A program made the translations under genes and the position numbers. Below the pieces are notes generated by a model that saw only the letters and a program-made list of their open reading frames with translations, was not told where the DNA came from and made no database searches. Shown here piece by piece: positions 1 to 4,954 of a stretch of DNA of 5,679 nt. This DNA is from VRUE01 sp046733315. GTDB lineage: Bacteria; Actinomycetota; Thermoleophilia; Solirubrobacterales; 70-9. Every line of letters starts with the position of its first letter. The first letter of the stretch is position 1. The stretch spans positions 1-5,679 of the forward strand of contig JBKPOV010000032.1 of the NCBI GenBank assembly GCA_046733315.1, in the 5' to 3' direction.

Positions 1-20
1 CGTTAGTGCTTTGGGGCTCC

Positions 21-146
21 TTAGCGGCAGTAAAGGTAGTCGTCCTGCTCCAGGTCAAGAGCGGGAAGGGCTGGGGTCAAACCCGCGATTGTCACCTCGC
101 TGATCGAGATTCGGCTATAGCCCCGGGCCAGCACCCGCTCCTCCAT
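21..146 (-). CDS. Possible short hypothetical protein, 41 aa
   Basis: A short minus-strand reading frame runs from ATG at 146-144 to TAA at 23-21 and encodes 41 residues. The peptide looks protein-like rather than random: ARGYSRISISEVTIAGL, then a PALPALDL stretch, then an acidic/aromatic end, EQDDYLYCR. I recognise no family. No clear Shine-Dalgarno precedes the ATG, and the frame stays open upstream, so this may be the tail of a longer, now broken gene rather than a free small protein. It lies on the same strand as the degenerate piece at 186-330, so both may come from one decayed minus-strand operon. The coding call is tentative and rests on residue composition alone. Confidence 0.3.
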   Translation of the reverse strand: MEERVLARGYSRISISEVTIAGLTPALPALDLEQDDYLYCR

Positions 147-185
147 TTCGCATCTTGTACTGTCTCCGGCACATAAGTGGGGCCG

Positions 186-330
186 CGCGCTGGAACGCCG
201 GCCCAGTACCAGGCCGATTGGCCTGCCCGAACGCCTCGTCCTCGAGCTGCTTCAGCTCGGAGTCGGCGGCGCCATGCTGCCGCTTCAGCTCCAGGTGCTC
301 GCGTATCGTCTCGTCGAGAATTCCCTTGAC
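186..330 (-). pseudogene. Degenerate fragment of a small conserved actinobacterial-type hypothetical protein
   Basis: Read on the minus strand from about 330, one frame gives GILDETIREHLELKRQHGA, continuing through ADSELKQLEDEAFGQ. This is an amphipathic, charged helix of the kind I recall at the start of small conserved actinobacterial proteins of unknown role; that resemblance is from memory and unsearched. There is no ATG, GTG or TTG in frame just before GILDET. An in-frame stop lies about 30 bases further upstream, and the downstream residues become unstructured, so the gene appears to have lost its start and its end. A longer open frame on this strand (92-505) overlaps it but is Arg/Gly-rich shadow translation. 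The fragment fits a region of decayed mobile-element genes. Confidence 0.4.
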
Positions 331-466
331 CTGCGTCCCTCCGCGGGAACCTAAAGCCTATGCGCTTATCCCTCCCTTGCGAGGGCCCTGGGACGATCCT
401 CCCACCCCCCGCGCGGCCGGCGTTCGTGCGTCCGGATCCAAGGTCGGCACGCGACCTTGAGTCCTC
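331..466. other. Gene-free GC-rich stretch
   Basis: I see no supported gene here. The open frames on both strands are Pro/Arg/Gly-rich with no recognisable motif. The stretch lies between the minus-strand fragment and the promoter-like zone of the proline-rich protein. A weak CCCT/AGGG hairpin at 374-385 is too short to call a terminator. Confidence 0.5.
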
Positions 467-506
467 TTTTCGACGTACAGCTCTTTTTGACGTATATACG
501 TCCAAA
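467..506 (+). promoter_or_regulatory. Putative promoter with palindromic operator upstream of the proline-rich gene
   Basis: This is a local AT-rich island in a GC-rich region. It holds a near-perfect direct repeat, TTTTCGACGTA (467-477) and TTTTTGACGTA (484-494), spaced 17 bases apart. A perfect 14-bp palindrome, GACGTATATACGTC, spans 489-502; its arms extend to 485-506 with one mismatched pair. A possible sigma-70-like promoter is TTCGAC (469-474), an 18-base spacer and TATATA (493-498), which would place the -10 inside the palindrome, as for a repressor operator. An alternative -35 is TTGACG at 487-492. Transcription from the first option would leave a leader of roughly 50 bases before the gene. 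The repeats are directly visible; the promoter and operator roles are inferred. Confidence 0.4.
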
Positions 507-543
507 TTTCGGGTACAGGCTCAAGTTCAGGACCGACGCCCAT

Positions 544-550
544 AAAGGAG
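544..550 (+). promoter_or_regulatory. Ribosome binding site choosing ATG 558 over GTG 555
   Basis: AAAGGAG is a strong Shine-Dalgarno match. It leaves 7 bases to the ATG at 558 but only 4 to the in-frame GTG at 555, so ATG 558 is the better start. Confidence 0.6.
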
Positions 551-557
551 GCTCGTG

Positions 558-1490
558 ATGAGGACTGCATCAAAGGCTCGCTATCGGTGGAGCGCCTCCG
601 GGGTCTGTGCCTGCGCCTTTCTGATCGTCTACGTTTTCACCGCTCCAGTCGCGTCCTCCTCGCCGAGCGAAACGGCCAACTCGGCCGCGGCAGCAGCACA
701 TGCGGGAGCCGAAAGGGTGGTGCCAGGTCCGCCCGCCCCAGAAGTAGTGCCGCCTACCCCCGAAGTCCCTCCTCCCCCGAAAGCGATTCCCAAAACGCCA
801 CCGGTCGCGGCCCCCGAAACAGGTCATTCATCGCCGGGCGCAGCGCCCCCGACGCCCGACCTGCCAGCCCCCCAGCATCCGAGCGGTCCGGCGGTCACTG
901 TCCCCGGCACGGGGCATCACTCGGCTCAACCCTCGGTTCGCACTGAAGGCTCGTCGAATTCCGCGCCTTCCACCAACTCGAAGCGATCCCTGCCTCCGCC
1001 CACGGCGAGCTCGAAGCCATCGTCGTCCCCACCCGCTGTCCCCACCACCACGGCCGAGGGGCGTCAAGCGCGGGGCCATCCCGGCCATCTCGCGAGTCCC
1101 GGACCTTCGATCGGGCAGGCAGAGGTGGCGAGCTTGGGGCGGTGGATCAGCCGAGTCTGGTCCGCGGTTGCGGTTCTGTTCCCCAGCCATGGCGGGGCCG
1201 GAGAGATAGCGGCAGCGCGAGATGGGCGTCCGTTGCTGAACCTCGACATCTCCCGCGCCCTCTCGCCCCTGAGAATGCTCACGCAGGCCATCAGCAGCTC
1301 CGTGCCACTCAGCGCCGCCAAATCACCGTCCTCGTCCGAGGACTCGAAAATTTCGCAGCTCACGGAACCCTTCCTCACCCCGTCGCCCGAAAACGGGCTC
1401 CTAATCCTCATGTCCGTCCTAGTCGCCCTGTTGACCTTGTTCATGGTCGCGGGACTCAACGGACACTTCAGCTCTTCCCCCAGAAAGTAG
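558..1490 (+). CDS. Secreted or membrane-anchored Pro/Ser-rich hypothetical protein
   Basis: The product is 310 residues and I do not recognise a family. Its layout is clear. Residues 1-13 are basic (RTASKARYRW), and about 15-30 form a hydrophobic segment (ACAFLIVYVFTAP) that is a signal peptide or N-terminal anchor. Residues about 35-180 are low complexity, rich in Pro, Ser, Thr and Ala with PPTPEVPPPP-like runs, typical of extended cell-wall-spanning regions. A more mixed region follows (about 185-278, with GRWISRVWSAVAVLF). A strong C-terminal membrane segment spans about 280-300, followed by a short tail ending SSSPRK. There is no LPXTG sortase motif. The frame is uninterrupted, unlike its downstream neighbours, so it may still be expressed from the palindromic promoter zone. 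Its stop (1488-1490) abuts the remains of a conjugation ATPase. Whether it belonged to the element's surface apparatus or to the host is unknown. Confidence 0.75.
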   Translation: MRTASKARYRWSASGVCACAFLIVYVFTAPVASSSPSETANSAAAAAHAGAERVVPGPPAPEVVPPTPEVPPPPKAIPKTPPVAAPETGHSSPGAAPPTPDLPAPQHPSGPAVTVPGTGHHSAQPSVRTEGSSNSAPSTNSKRSLPPPTASSKPSSSPPAVPTTTAEGRQARGHPGHLASPGPSIGQAEVASLGRWISRVWSAVAVLFPSHGGAGEIAAARDGRPLLNLDISRALSPLRMLTQAISSSVPLSAAKSPSSSEDSKISQLTEPFLTPSPENGLLILMSVLVALLTLFMVAGLNGHFSSSPRK

Positions 1491-1508
1491 AGACGAGCCG
1501 GACTCGCG

Positions 1509-1663
1509 AACATGGTCGATCGGCTGCGCGCCTCCAGCGCCATCACCGCCTTGCTGGGCAAAGCCAGAGCACCTACCGGGCGCGCGAGGCGATGGACCGC
1601 GGGCGCATCGTGCTCGCCTGCCCCGGCTCGGGCGGAACGCGCGACCGCCTGATTGCCAACCTC
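1509..1663 (+). pseudogene. TraG/VirD4-like conjugation ATPase fragment, left part (plus strand)
   Basis: Two plus-strand frames join into one peptide once a single missing base near 1560 is allowed for. The first part reads VDRLRASSAITALLG (1515-1559). The second reads GQSQSTYRAREAMDRGRIVL, then ACPGSGGTRDRLIANL up to 1663. The natural sequence would be LLGQSQSTYRA, so the present GGGCAAAG probably lost one C. Together with the inverted piece next to it, this matches the part of TraG/VirD4/HerA-like P-loop ATPases just before Walker B, where a 'REAMDxGxIVLA' strand precedes a helix. These ATPases couple DNA to the conjugation channel at the inner membrane. The whole N-terminal half, including Walker A, is missing: the left side runs straight into the end of the proline-rich gene. 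The family is recognised from motifs only, without a search. Confidence 0.6.
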
Positions 1664-1851
1664 CGGGGTTCTGATTCAGCAGGAAGGCCCGCACCCCGTA
1701 CTTCGCGCTCTGCTCCAGCAGCCCGGCCAGGTTGCCCGAGGCGGCGCCGTCATAGGTCTGCACCTCATCGAGGAAGACCCAAAACGGCCGGCGGCTATCG
1801 GGCGGCGTATCAGCTCGCCCCTTTGCCGCGTGAAGGACGTCGAAGAGGAGG
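1660..1851. repeat. Inverted DNA segment bounded by 5-bp inverted repeats
   Basis: CCTCC (1660-1664) and GGAGG (1847-1851) flank about 182 bases whose coding direction is opposite to the matching gene fragment on the left. Turning the segment back joins AAC CTC C to TC TTC GAC, giving one in-frame peptide, RLIANL-LFDVLHAAKG. This strongly suggests that an inversion happened here at very short repeats. At the right joint, restored reading gives NQNP-GGMPAG, which no longer looks like the ATPase, so sequence beyond it has been lost or replaced. Confidence 0.6.
1665..1850 (-). pseudogene. TraG/VirD4-like conjugation ATPase fragment, inverted Walker B part (minus strand)
   Basis: On the minus strand, 1850-1665 encodes LLFDVLHAAKGRADTPPD, then RRPFWVFLDEVQTYDG, then LAGLLEQSAKYGVRAFLLN ending QNP. 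FWVFLDEVQTYD is a Walker B motif: hydrophobic strand, then D-E. The helix and strand LLEQSAKYGVRAFLLNQNP are the next conserved block of TraG/VirD4/HerA-type ATPases, ending in the polar Q-x-P sensor-like position. This is the direct continuation of the plus-strand piece ending at 1663, but it lies in the opposite orientation. Outside these limits the frame degenerates into Arg/Gly/Pro-rich sequence in both directions, so the formally longer open frame (1419-1901) is not the real gene extent. No functional ATPase can be made from this arrangement. Confidence 0.65.
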
Positions 1852-2049
1852 GATGCCGGCGGGGGTCGTTGGAACCGGCCCGGCCGGCCCGCTGCCGACA
1901 CCCACCCGCTCGGTCCAAGTATCGCTGGGAGCTGCCGACGTGAGCGGCGGCAAACCGGCTCGGAGCGGGCGAAAGGCTGCTCCAGCTCGTATCATCCGGG
2001 AGACGGAAGAAAGTGGCCGGGCGGCGCGCCAACGCCCCCGGCCCGGCAC
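1852..2049. other. Non-coding or degraded stretch before the recombinase
   Basis: No convincing gene is visible. A plus-strand frame is open across this area, but its translation is low complexity (Pro, Ala, Gly, Arg) with no match to the expected C-terminal part of the ATPase. It probably holds degraded leftovers of the ATPase gene or of whatever replaced it. Confidence 0.45.
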
Positions 2050-2056
2050 AGGAGGT
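2050..2056 (+). promoter_or_regulatory. Ribosome binding site for the serine recombinase
   Basis: AGGAGGT is a near-ideal Shine-Dalgarno, with 10 bases between it and the ATG at 2067. It supports that ATG over an in-frame ATG upstream at 2013 and over the one at 2172, which sits closer to the conserved domain but has only a weak GAG-type site. Confidence 0.55.
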
Positions 2057-2066
2057 AATAGCTCCC

Positions 2067-3405
2067 ATGCAGACTCAAAGTACCTCGCTGGCGACGGACT
2101 CGACGGTTTCATCGGTTGGTTCGCCGACTGGTGGCTGCGGCGCGGATGCAGGCTCACCGAGCCCAATCGAGATGGCTAGCGTGCAGCGTGCCGCCGCCTA
2201 CATCCGCGAGTCCTCCGAGGAGCAGGGCCAGGGATTCTCCCCCGATGCCCAGCGCCAGGCGATCAGTAAGTTCGCCTCAGAGAACGACCTTGAACTCGTC
2301 GGGGAGTACTGCGACTTCCACTCCGGCTGGCGAAAGTCCGAGGCACGCCCCGACTTCCAGCGGCTGATGGCCGACGCCGCCGAGGGCTGCTTCGACATGG
2401 TACTCGTCTTCCATACCTCGCGCTTCGCTCGCAGCCAGGTCGAAGCCCGCCAGTACAAGCAACTCTGCGCGAGCGCCTGAGCATCCGTGTGGTGTCGGTG
2501 ACGCAGCCGATGGGAGAGGACCCGACCGATCCCTCCGCATTCCTGGCGGAGTCGATCCATGAGATGTTCGATGAGTACTACTCGGTGTCGCTGTCGTTCT
2601 GGACCCGTAGCGGACTCAAGGAGAAGGCGCGGCAGGGCCATCTGGTGGGGACCTTGCCCTGGGGGTACGTCCGTGACTCCGACACCAAGCTCGCCGTCCC
2701 CGACCTCGATAAGGCGCCACTCATCCACGAGCTGTTCGAGCGCTACGCCACGGGCCGGGAGTCCGATCGCAGTCTCGCGGCCTGGTTGAACGCCAAGGGC
2801 GCACGCACCTCCCGCGGGCGGGAGTTCGGCAAGGACACGGTGCGGGAGATGCTGTGCAATGCCGCCTACGCCGAGTATGTGAGCGGCCTGCGTGACAAGA
2901 CCCGCGCGATCAAAGGGCTGCACGAGCCAATCGTCTCCGACGAGCTGTTCGACCGTGTACAGGAGGTCCGCTCCTGGCGGACCACGGTCGTCAAGCCCGG
3001 TCGCCCGTCCGAGGACTACCTGTTGCGCAAGCTCCTCTGCTGCGAGCGTTGCGGTGCGCGGAGCACGGCACCCGGGGCTCGCGTGCTGGCATCCGTCGCT
3101 ACCAGTGCTCGACCCGCCGCTATCACGGCGACTGCGAACAGAAAATGGTTGCCGCCGAGCCCTTGGAGGAGCAGCTGATCGACTGGCTGCGCGCCTTCCA
3201 ACCCGACCCCCAATTGCGACGGCGGATCATCGACGCGATTCGCGCCCAAGCCGAGCAGCCCACGGGTAAGAAAGGCAGCGAGCAACGCCGACAGCTTCTC
3301 GCCCAGCTTGAGCGGTTGCCGGGCGATTTCCAGGGACCAGCACCCAATCGTCTGAGCGCTTGTCCTGGCATAGGTCGAGCAAATCTCGTAGGGACATGTC
3401 CCTGA
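2067..3405 (+). pseudogene. Large serine recombinase, frameshifted twice and C-terminally truncated
   Basis: Three frames join into one large serine recombinase of about 418 residues. Frame one (2067-2464) is the N-terminal resolvase domain: AAAYIRESSEEQ, with catalytic Ser49 after Arg47, and FHTSRFARSQVEAR with Arg119 and Arg122. Frame two (2465-3061) continues LRERLSIRVVSVTQP, FLAESIHEMFDEYYS, then the recombinase domain (GYVRDSD, SLAAWLNAKGARTSRG, NAAYAEYVSGL, HEPIVSDELFDRVQ) and the first zinc-ribbon cysteines (CCERCGAR). Frame three (3064-3318) holds HGTRGSRAGIRRYQCSTRRY with HGDCEQ, and the start of the coiled coil, QLLAQLERL. Each step lacks one base (near 2465 and 3062). After 3318 the expected coiled-coil continuation is absent and the frame ends at TGA 3405. 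Residues 1-36 are an unusual Ser/Thr/Gly-rich leader. Such enzymes integrate and excise mobile elements; this copy is almost certainly inactive unless the frameshifts are sequencing errors. Confidence 0.85.
3390..3403. repeat. Perfect 14-bp palindrome
   Basis: AGGGACATGTCCCT is fully self-complementary and lies at the very end of the broken recombinase frame. With no loop and no following T-run it is not a typical terminator. It could be a protein binding site or chance. It shares the GGGAC core with the repeats at 3488-3523. Confidence 0.45.
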
Positions 3406-3431
3406 GTCTGCAATCTCAAGAGGACGGTCTT

Positions 3432-3558
3432 ATAGCGAGCTTGCGCCTATGAGCGATTGCGGCTTGTTGGCGGCGATCAGCTCAATCCCGTGGGGACAGC
3501 CGTGGGGACGGCATGGGGACAAAACTGACTCGCTATGACCCCCACTGACCCCGCAATC
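3432..3558. repeat. Crossed pairs of 8-bp inverted repeats
   Basis: ATAGCGAG (3432-3439) is the reverse complement of CTCGCTAT (3529-3536), and GATTGCGG (3455-3462) of CCGCAATC (3551-3558). The two pairs interleave instead of nesting, with near-equal offsets of 23 and 22 bases, so they cannot form one simple hairpin. The left half also contains an imperfect direct repeat (TATAGCGAGCTTGCG and TATGAGCGATTGCGG). This could be the arm sites of an old attachment region, or coincidence. Confidence 0.3.
3488..3523. repeat. Tandem TGGGGAC repeats
   Basis: TGGGGAC occurs three times, at 3491-3497, 3503-3509 and 3514-3520, inside 12-bp units CCGTGGGGACAG, CCGTGGGGACGG and CATGGGGACAAA. From memory, GTCCCC-rich tracts of this sort can follow the 3' ends of actinobacterial tyrosine integrase genes, so this may be an integration scar. 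No integrase coding sequence is visible on either strand here. Confidence 0.5.
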
Positions 3559-3563
3559 CGTGC

Positions 3564-3881
3564 CTAGAACCCAAGTGCGAACTTGGCGTCCTCGGTCATC
3601 ATCTCTGGGGACCAAGGGGGGTCGAAGACCATCTTGGGGTGGACGGCGGAGACGCCGGGGAGGTCGCCGACGAACTCCTTCATCTGCGCGGAGACCTGGG
3701 GGCCGATCGGGCAGGCGGGGGTGGTGAGGGTGAAGGTGACGAGGACTTCGTCTTTCTCGATCTCGACGTCGTAGACGAGGCCGAGGGAGACGAAATCGAG
3801 GCCTAGCTCGGGGTCGATCACTTCCTCGAGCGCCTCGAGGACGTCGTCTTCGGTCAGGGCTGCGGTCTCGTTCTCTGGCAT
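3564..3881 (-). CDS. MIP18 family (DUF59) metal-sulfur cluster assembly protein, SufT/PaaD-like
   Basis: The 105-residue product matches the usual length of about 100 residues for stand-alone MIP18/DUF59 proteins. These cytosolic factors help deliver or mature Fe-S clusters on target proteins. Visible hallmarks are DVLEALEEVIDPELGLDFVS, with the conserved D-P-E at 23-25; LGLVYDVEIEKDEVLVTFTL; the Thr-rich strand leading to the conserved Cys57 in TTPACPIGP; and a C-terminal helix with DLPGVSAVHPKMVFDPPWSP. The start is ATG 3881-3879. No good Shine-Dalgarno precedes it, so it may be leaderless or weakly translated. It is transcribed toward the mobile remnant, with only 52 bases to the divergent unknown gene. 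No suf or isc genes are visible nearby, so I give no gene symbol; SufT or PaaD-like is the closest comparison. The family is clear; the exact target is unknown. Confidence 0.9.
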   Translation of the reverse strand: MPENETAALTEDDVLEALEEVIDPELGLDFVSLGLVYDVEIEKDEVLVTFTLTTPACPIGPQVSAQMKEFVGDLPGVSAVHPKMVFDPPWSPEMMTEDAKFALGF

Positions 3882-3933
3882 TGGGCAATGGTAGCCGGGC
3901 TGCTCGGTGGCCGGCCAATAGTCTTCCCCGCCG
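3882..3933. promoter_or_regulatory. Short divergent intergenic region
   Basis: Fifty-two bases separate the MIP18-family gene (minus) and the unknown gene (plus), so both promoters must lie here or inside the opposite gene. I see no clear -35/-10 pair and no Shine-Dalgarno for either start; leaderless transcripts are plausible, as they are common in actinobacteria. Confidence 0.3.
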
Positions 3934-4326
3934 ATGAGTTCCGAGAATCAGATCGTGCGACGTTCGATTGGGATCGTCTTCTCCGACGGAGGGTTGCTGG
4001 CACTCAGTGCCGCGCGCCCTGCAAAGGCCGAAGGGCATGGCGACGAGTCGGTCGCAGCGGTGCTTTGCGGCCCCGACGGCGCGCCCGTCGAGGTCTCCGA
4101 GACATTGCTCTCCACGGAGTACGGCCCCGACGGCGTACAGCGCCGGGCGACCTTGGAGCTATGGCTCGACGACAAGGACGCGCAGCCGCTGCGCGGCGCC
4201 GGCACGCTGATCAGCTCCAGCCCCGTTAGCCACCCCGGCTTGGTCGGCACCGTTGCCTTCTTCCGCTGGTCGGTCGAAGGTCGTGAGGGACTCGGCCACT
4301 ACGAGGTAGTGCGCGACGGTGGCTGA
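3934..4326 (+). CDS. Conserved-looking hypothetical protein, 130 aa
   Basis: I do not recognise a family. The product has no signal peptide or membrane segment and looks like a small soluble, beta-rich protein: RRSIGIVFSDGGLLAL, then ESVAAVLCGPDGAPVEV, RRATLELWLDD, a GTLISSS turn, and the end FFRWSVEGREGLGHYEVVRDG. Such alternating strands resemble a beta-sandwich or immunoglobulin-like fold, but that is only a guess. The start ATG at 3934 lacks a clear Shine-Dalgarno. The stop TGA (4324-4326) overlaps the GTG start of the HAD phosphatase by 8 bases, so the two are very likely co-transcribed and translationally coupled, hinting at a shared pathway. Codon use and frame integrity match the right-hand genes, not the decayed left side. 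Confidence 0.75.
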   Translation: MSSENQIVRRSIGIVFSDGGLLALSAARPAKAEGHGDESVAAVLCGPDGAPVEVSETLLSTEYGPDGVQRRATLELWLDDKDAQPLRGAGTLISSSPVSHPGLVGTVAFFRWSVEGREGLGHYEVVRDGG

Positions 4327-4951
4327 GATCAAGGCCATCATCTCGGACTTCGGTGGCGTGCTGACCACGCCGTTGATCCAATCCTTCATGGCCTTTCAGG
4401 ACCAGACCGGGATCAGCACCGAAACGCTGGGGAAGGCGATGCAGGCCGCCACGGAGGCCAACGGCGAGAACCCGCTCTTCGAGATGGAGCGCGGTGAGAT
4501 CACGGAGGACGCCTTCCTCGCCCAGCTCACGGACTGCCTCGAGCCGCTGCTCGGGCACCGGCCCGAGATGCACCGATTCCGCGAGATCTACTTCGAGGCC
4601 CTCGACACCAACCAGCCGATGATCGACCTGATGGCCGAGCTGAAGGCCGCGGGCTACCGGATGGCGATGCTGACCAACAACGTTCGCGAGTGGGAGCCGT
4701 TCTGGCGCCCGATGCTGCCGGTCGACAAGATCTTCGAGACCGTCGTCGACTCCGGCTTCGTCGGCTGCCGCAAGCCCGAATCGAAGATCTACAAGTTGAC
4801 CCTTGAGCAGATTGGCGAACCCGCCGAGGCCTGCCTCTTCGTCGACGACGTGCTGGTCAACATCGAAGGCGCCCGCAAGGCCGGCCTACACGCCGTGCAT
4901 TTTCAAAACAACGCGCAGGCGATTCCGGAGATCCGCGCCGCGCTCGCCTGA
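4319..4951 (+). CDS. HAD-IA family hydrolase (probable phosphatase)
   Basis: The product is 210 residues, a normal length for a HAD-IA phosphatase with a helical cap. All four core motifs are visible: motif I SDFGGVLTTP, nucleophile Asp10; motif II MLTNN, Thr119; motif III GCRKPESKIYKL, Lys152; motif IV LFVDDVLVNIEGA, Asp176/Asp177. Between motifs I and II lies a helical cap (about 20-95). The usual acid/base Asp two residues after the nucleophile is Gly12 (D-F-G instead of D-x-D), a variation also seen in active relatives such as E. coli YihX (D-L-G). The fold resembles the YihX and epoxide-hydrolase N-terminal phosphatase groups; the substrate cannot be read from sequence. The start is GTG 4319, with a GAGG 12 bases upstream, overlapping the preceding gene's stop. 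Its TGA (4949-4951) lies only 3 bases from the stop of the convergent hydrolase. Confidence 0.9.
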   Translation: MAEIKAIISDFGGVLTTPLIQSFMAFQDQTGISTETLGKAMQAATEANGENPLFEMERGEITEDAFLAQLTDCLEPLLGHRPEMHRFREIYFEALDTNQPMIDLMAELKAAGYRMAMLTNNVREWEPFWRPMLPVDKIFETVVDSGFVGCRKPESKIYKLTLEQIGEPAEACLFVDDVLVNIEGARKAGLHAVHFQNNAQAIPEIRAALA

Positions 4952-4954
4952 CGC

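Noticed and set aside
1376..1490. Sortase anchoring of the proline-rich protein
   Set aside because: It has a C-terminal membrane segment and a short tail, but no LPXTG-like motif before it.
1660..1851. Functional phase-variable switch of the ATPase
   Set aside because: The repeats are only 5 bp, the gene lacks its N-terminal half and its continuation after QNP, and a frameshift lies at 1560, so neither orientation gives a working protein.
1142..2179. Long plus-strand open frame of 345 codons
   Set aside because: It runs across the proline-rich gene in another frame, then the inverted ATPase piece, and into the recombinase leader. Only about 1562-1663 of it is real coding sequence (ATPase fragment); the rest is Arg/Pro/Gly-rich shadow.
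2457..2482. Programmed -1 frameshift in the recombinase
   Set aside because: There is no slippery heptamer at the join (CAACTCTGCGCG). A second frameshift near 3062 and the truncated C-terminus point to decay or sequencing error instead.
2198..2923. Minus-strand open frame of 241 codons opposite the recombinase
   Set aside because: It is antisense to clear serine recombinase sequence, and its translation has no recognisable motif.
3430..4038. Minus-strand open frame of 202 codons
   Set aside because: It overlaps the MIP18-family gene in another frame with an Arg/Pro/His-rich translation typical of GC-rich shadow frames.
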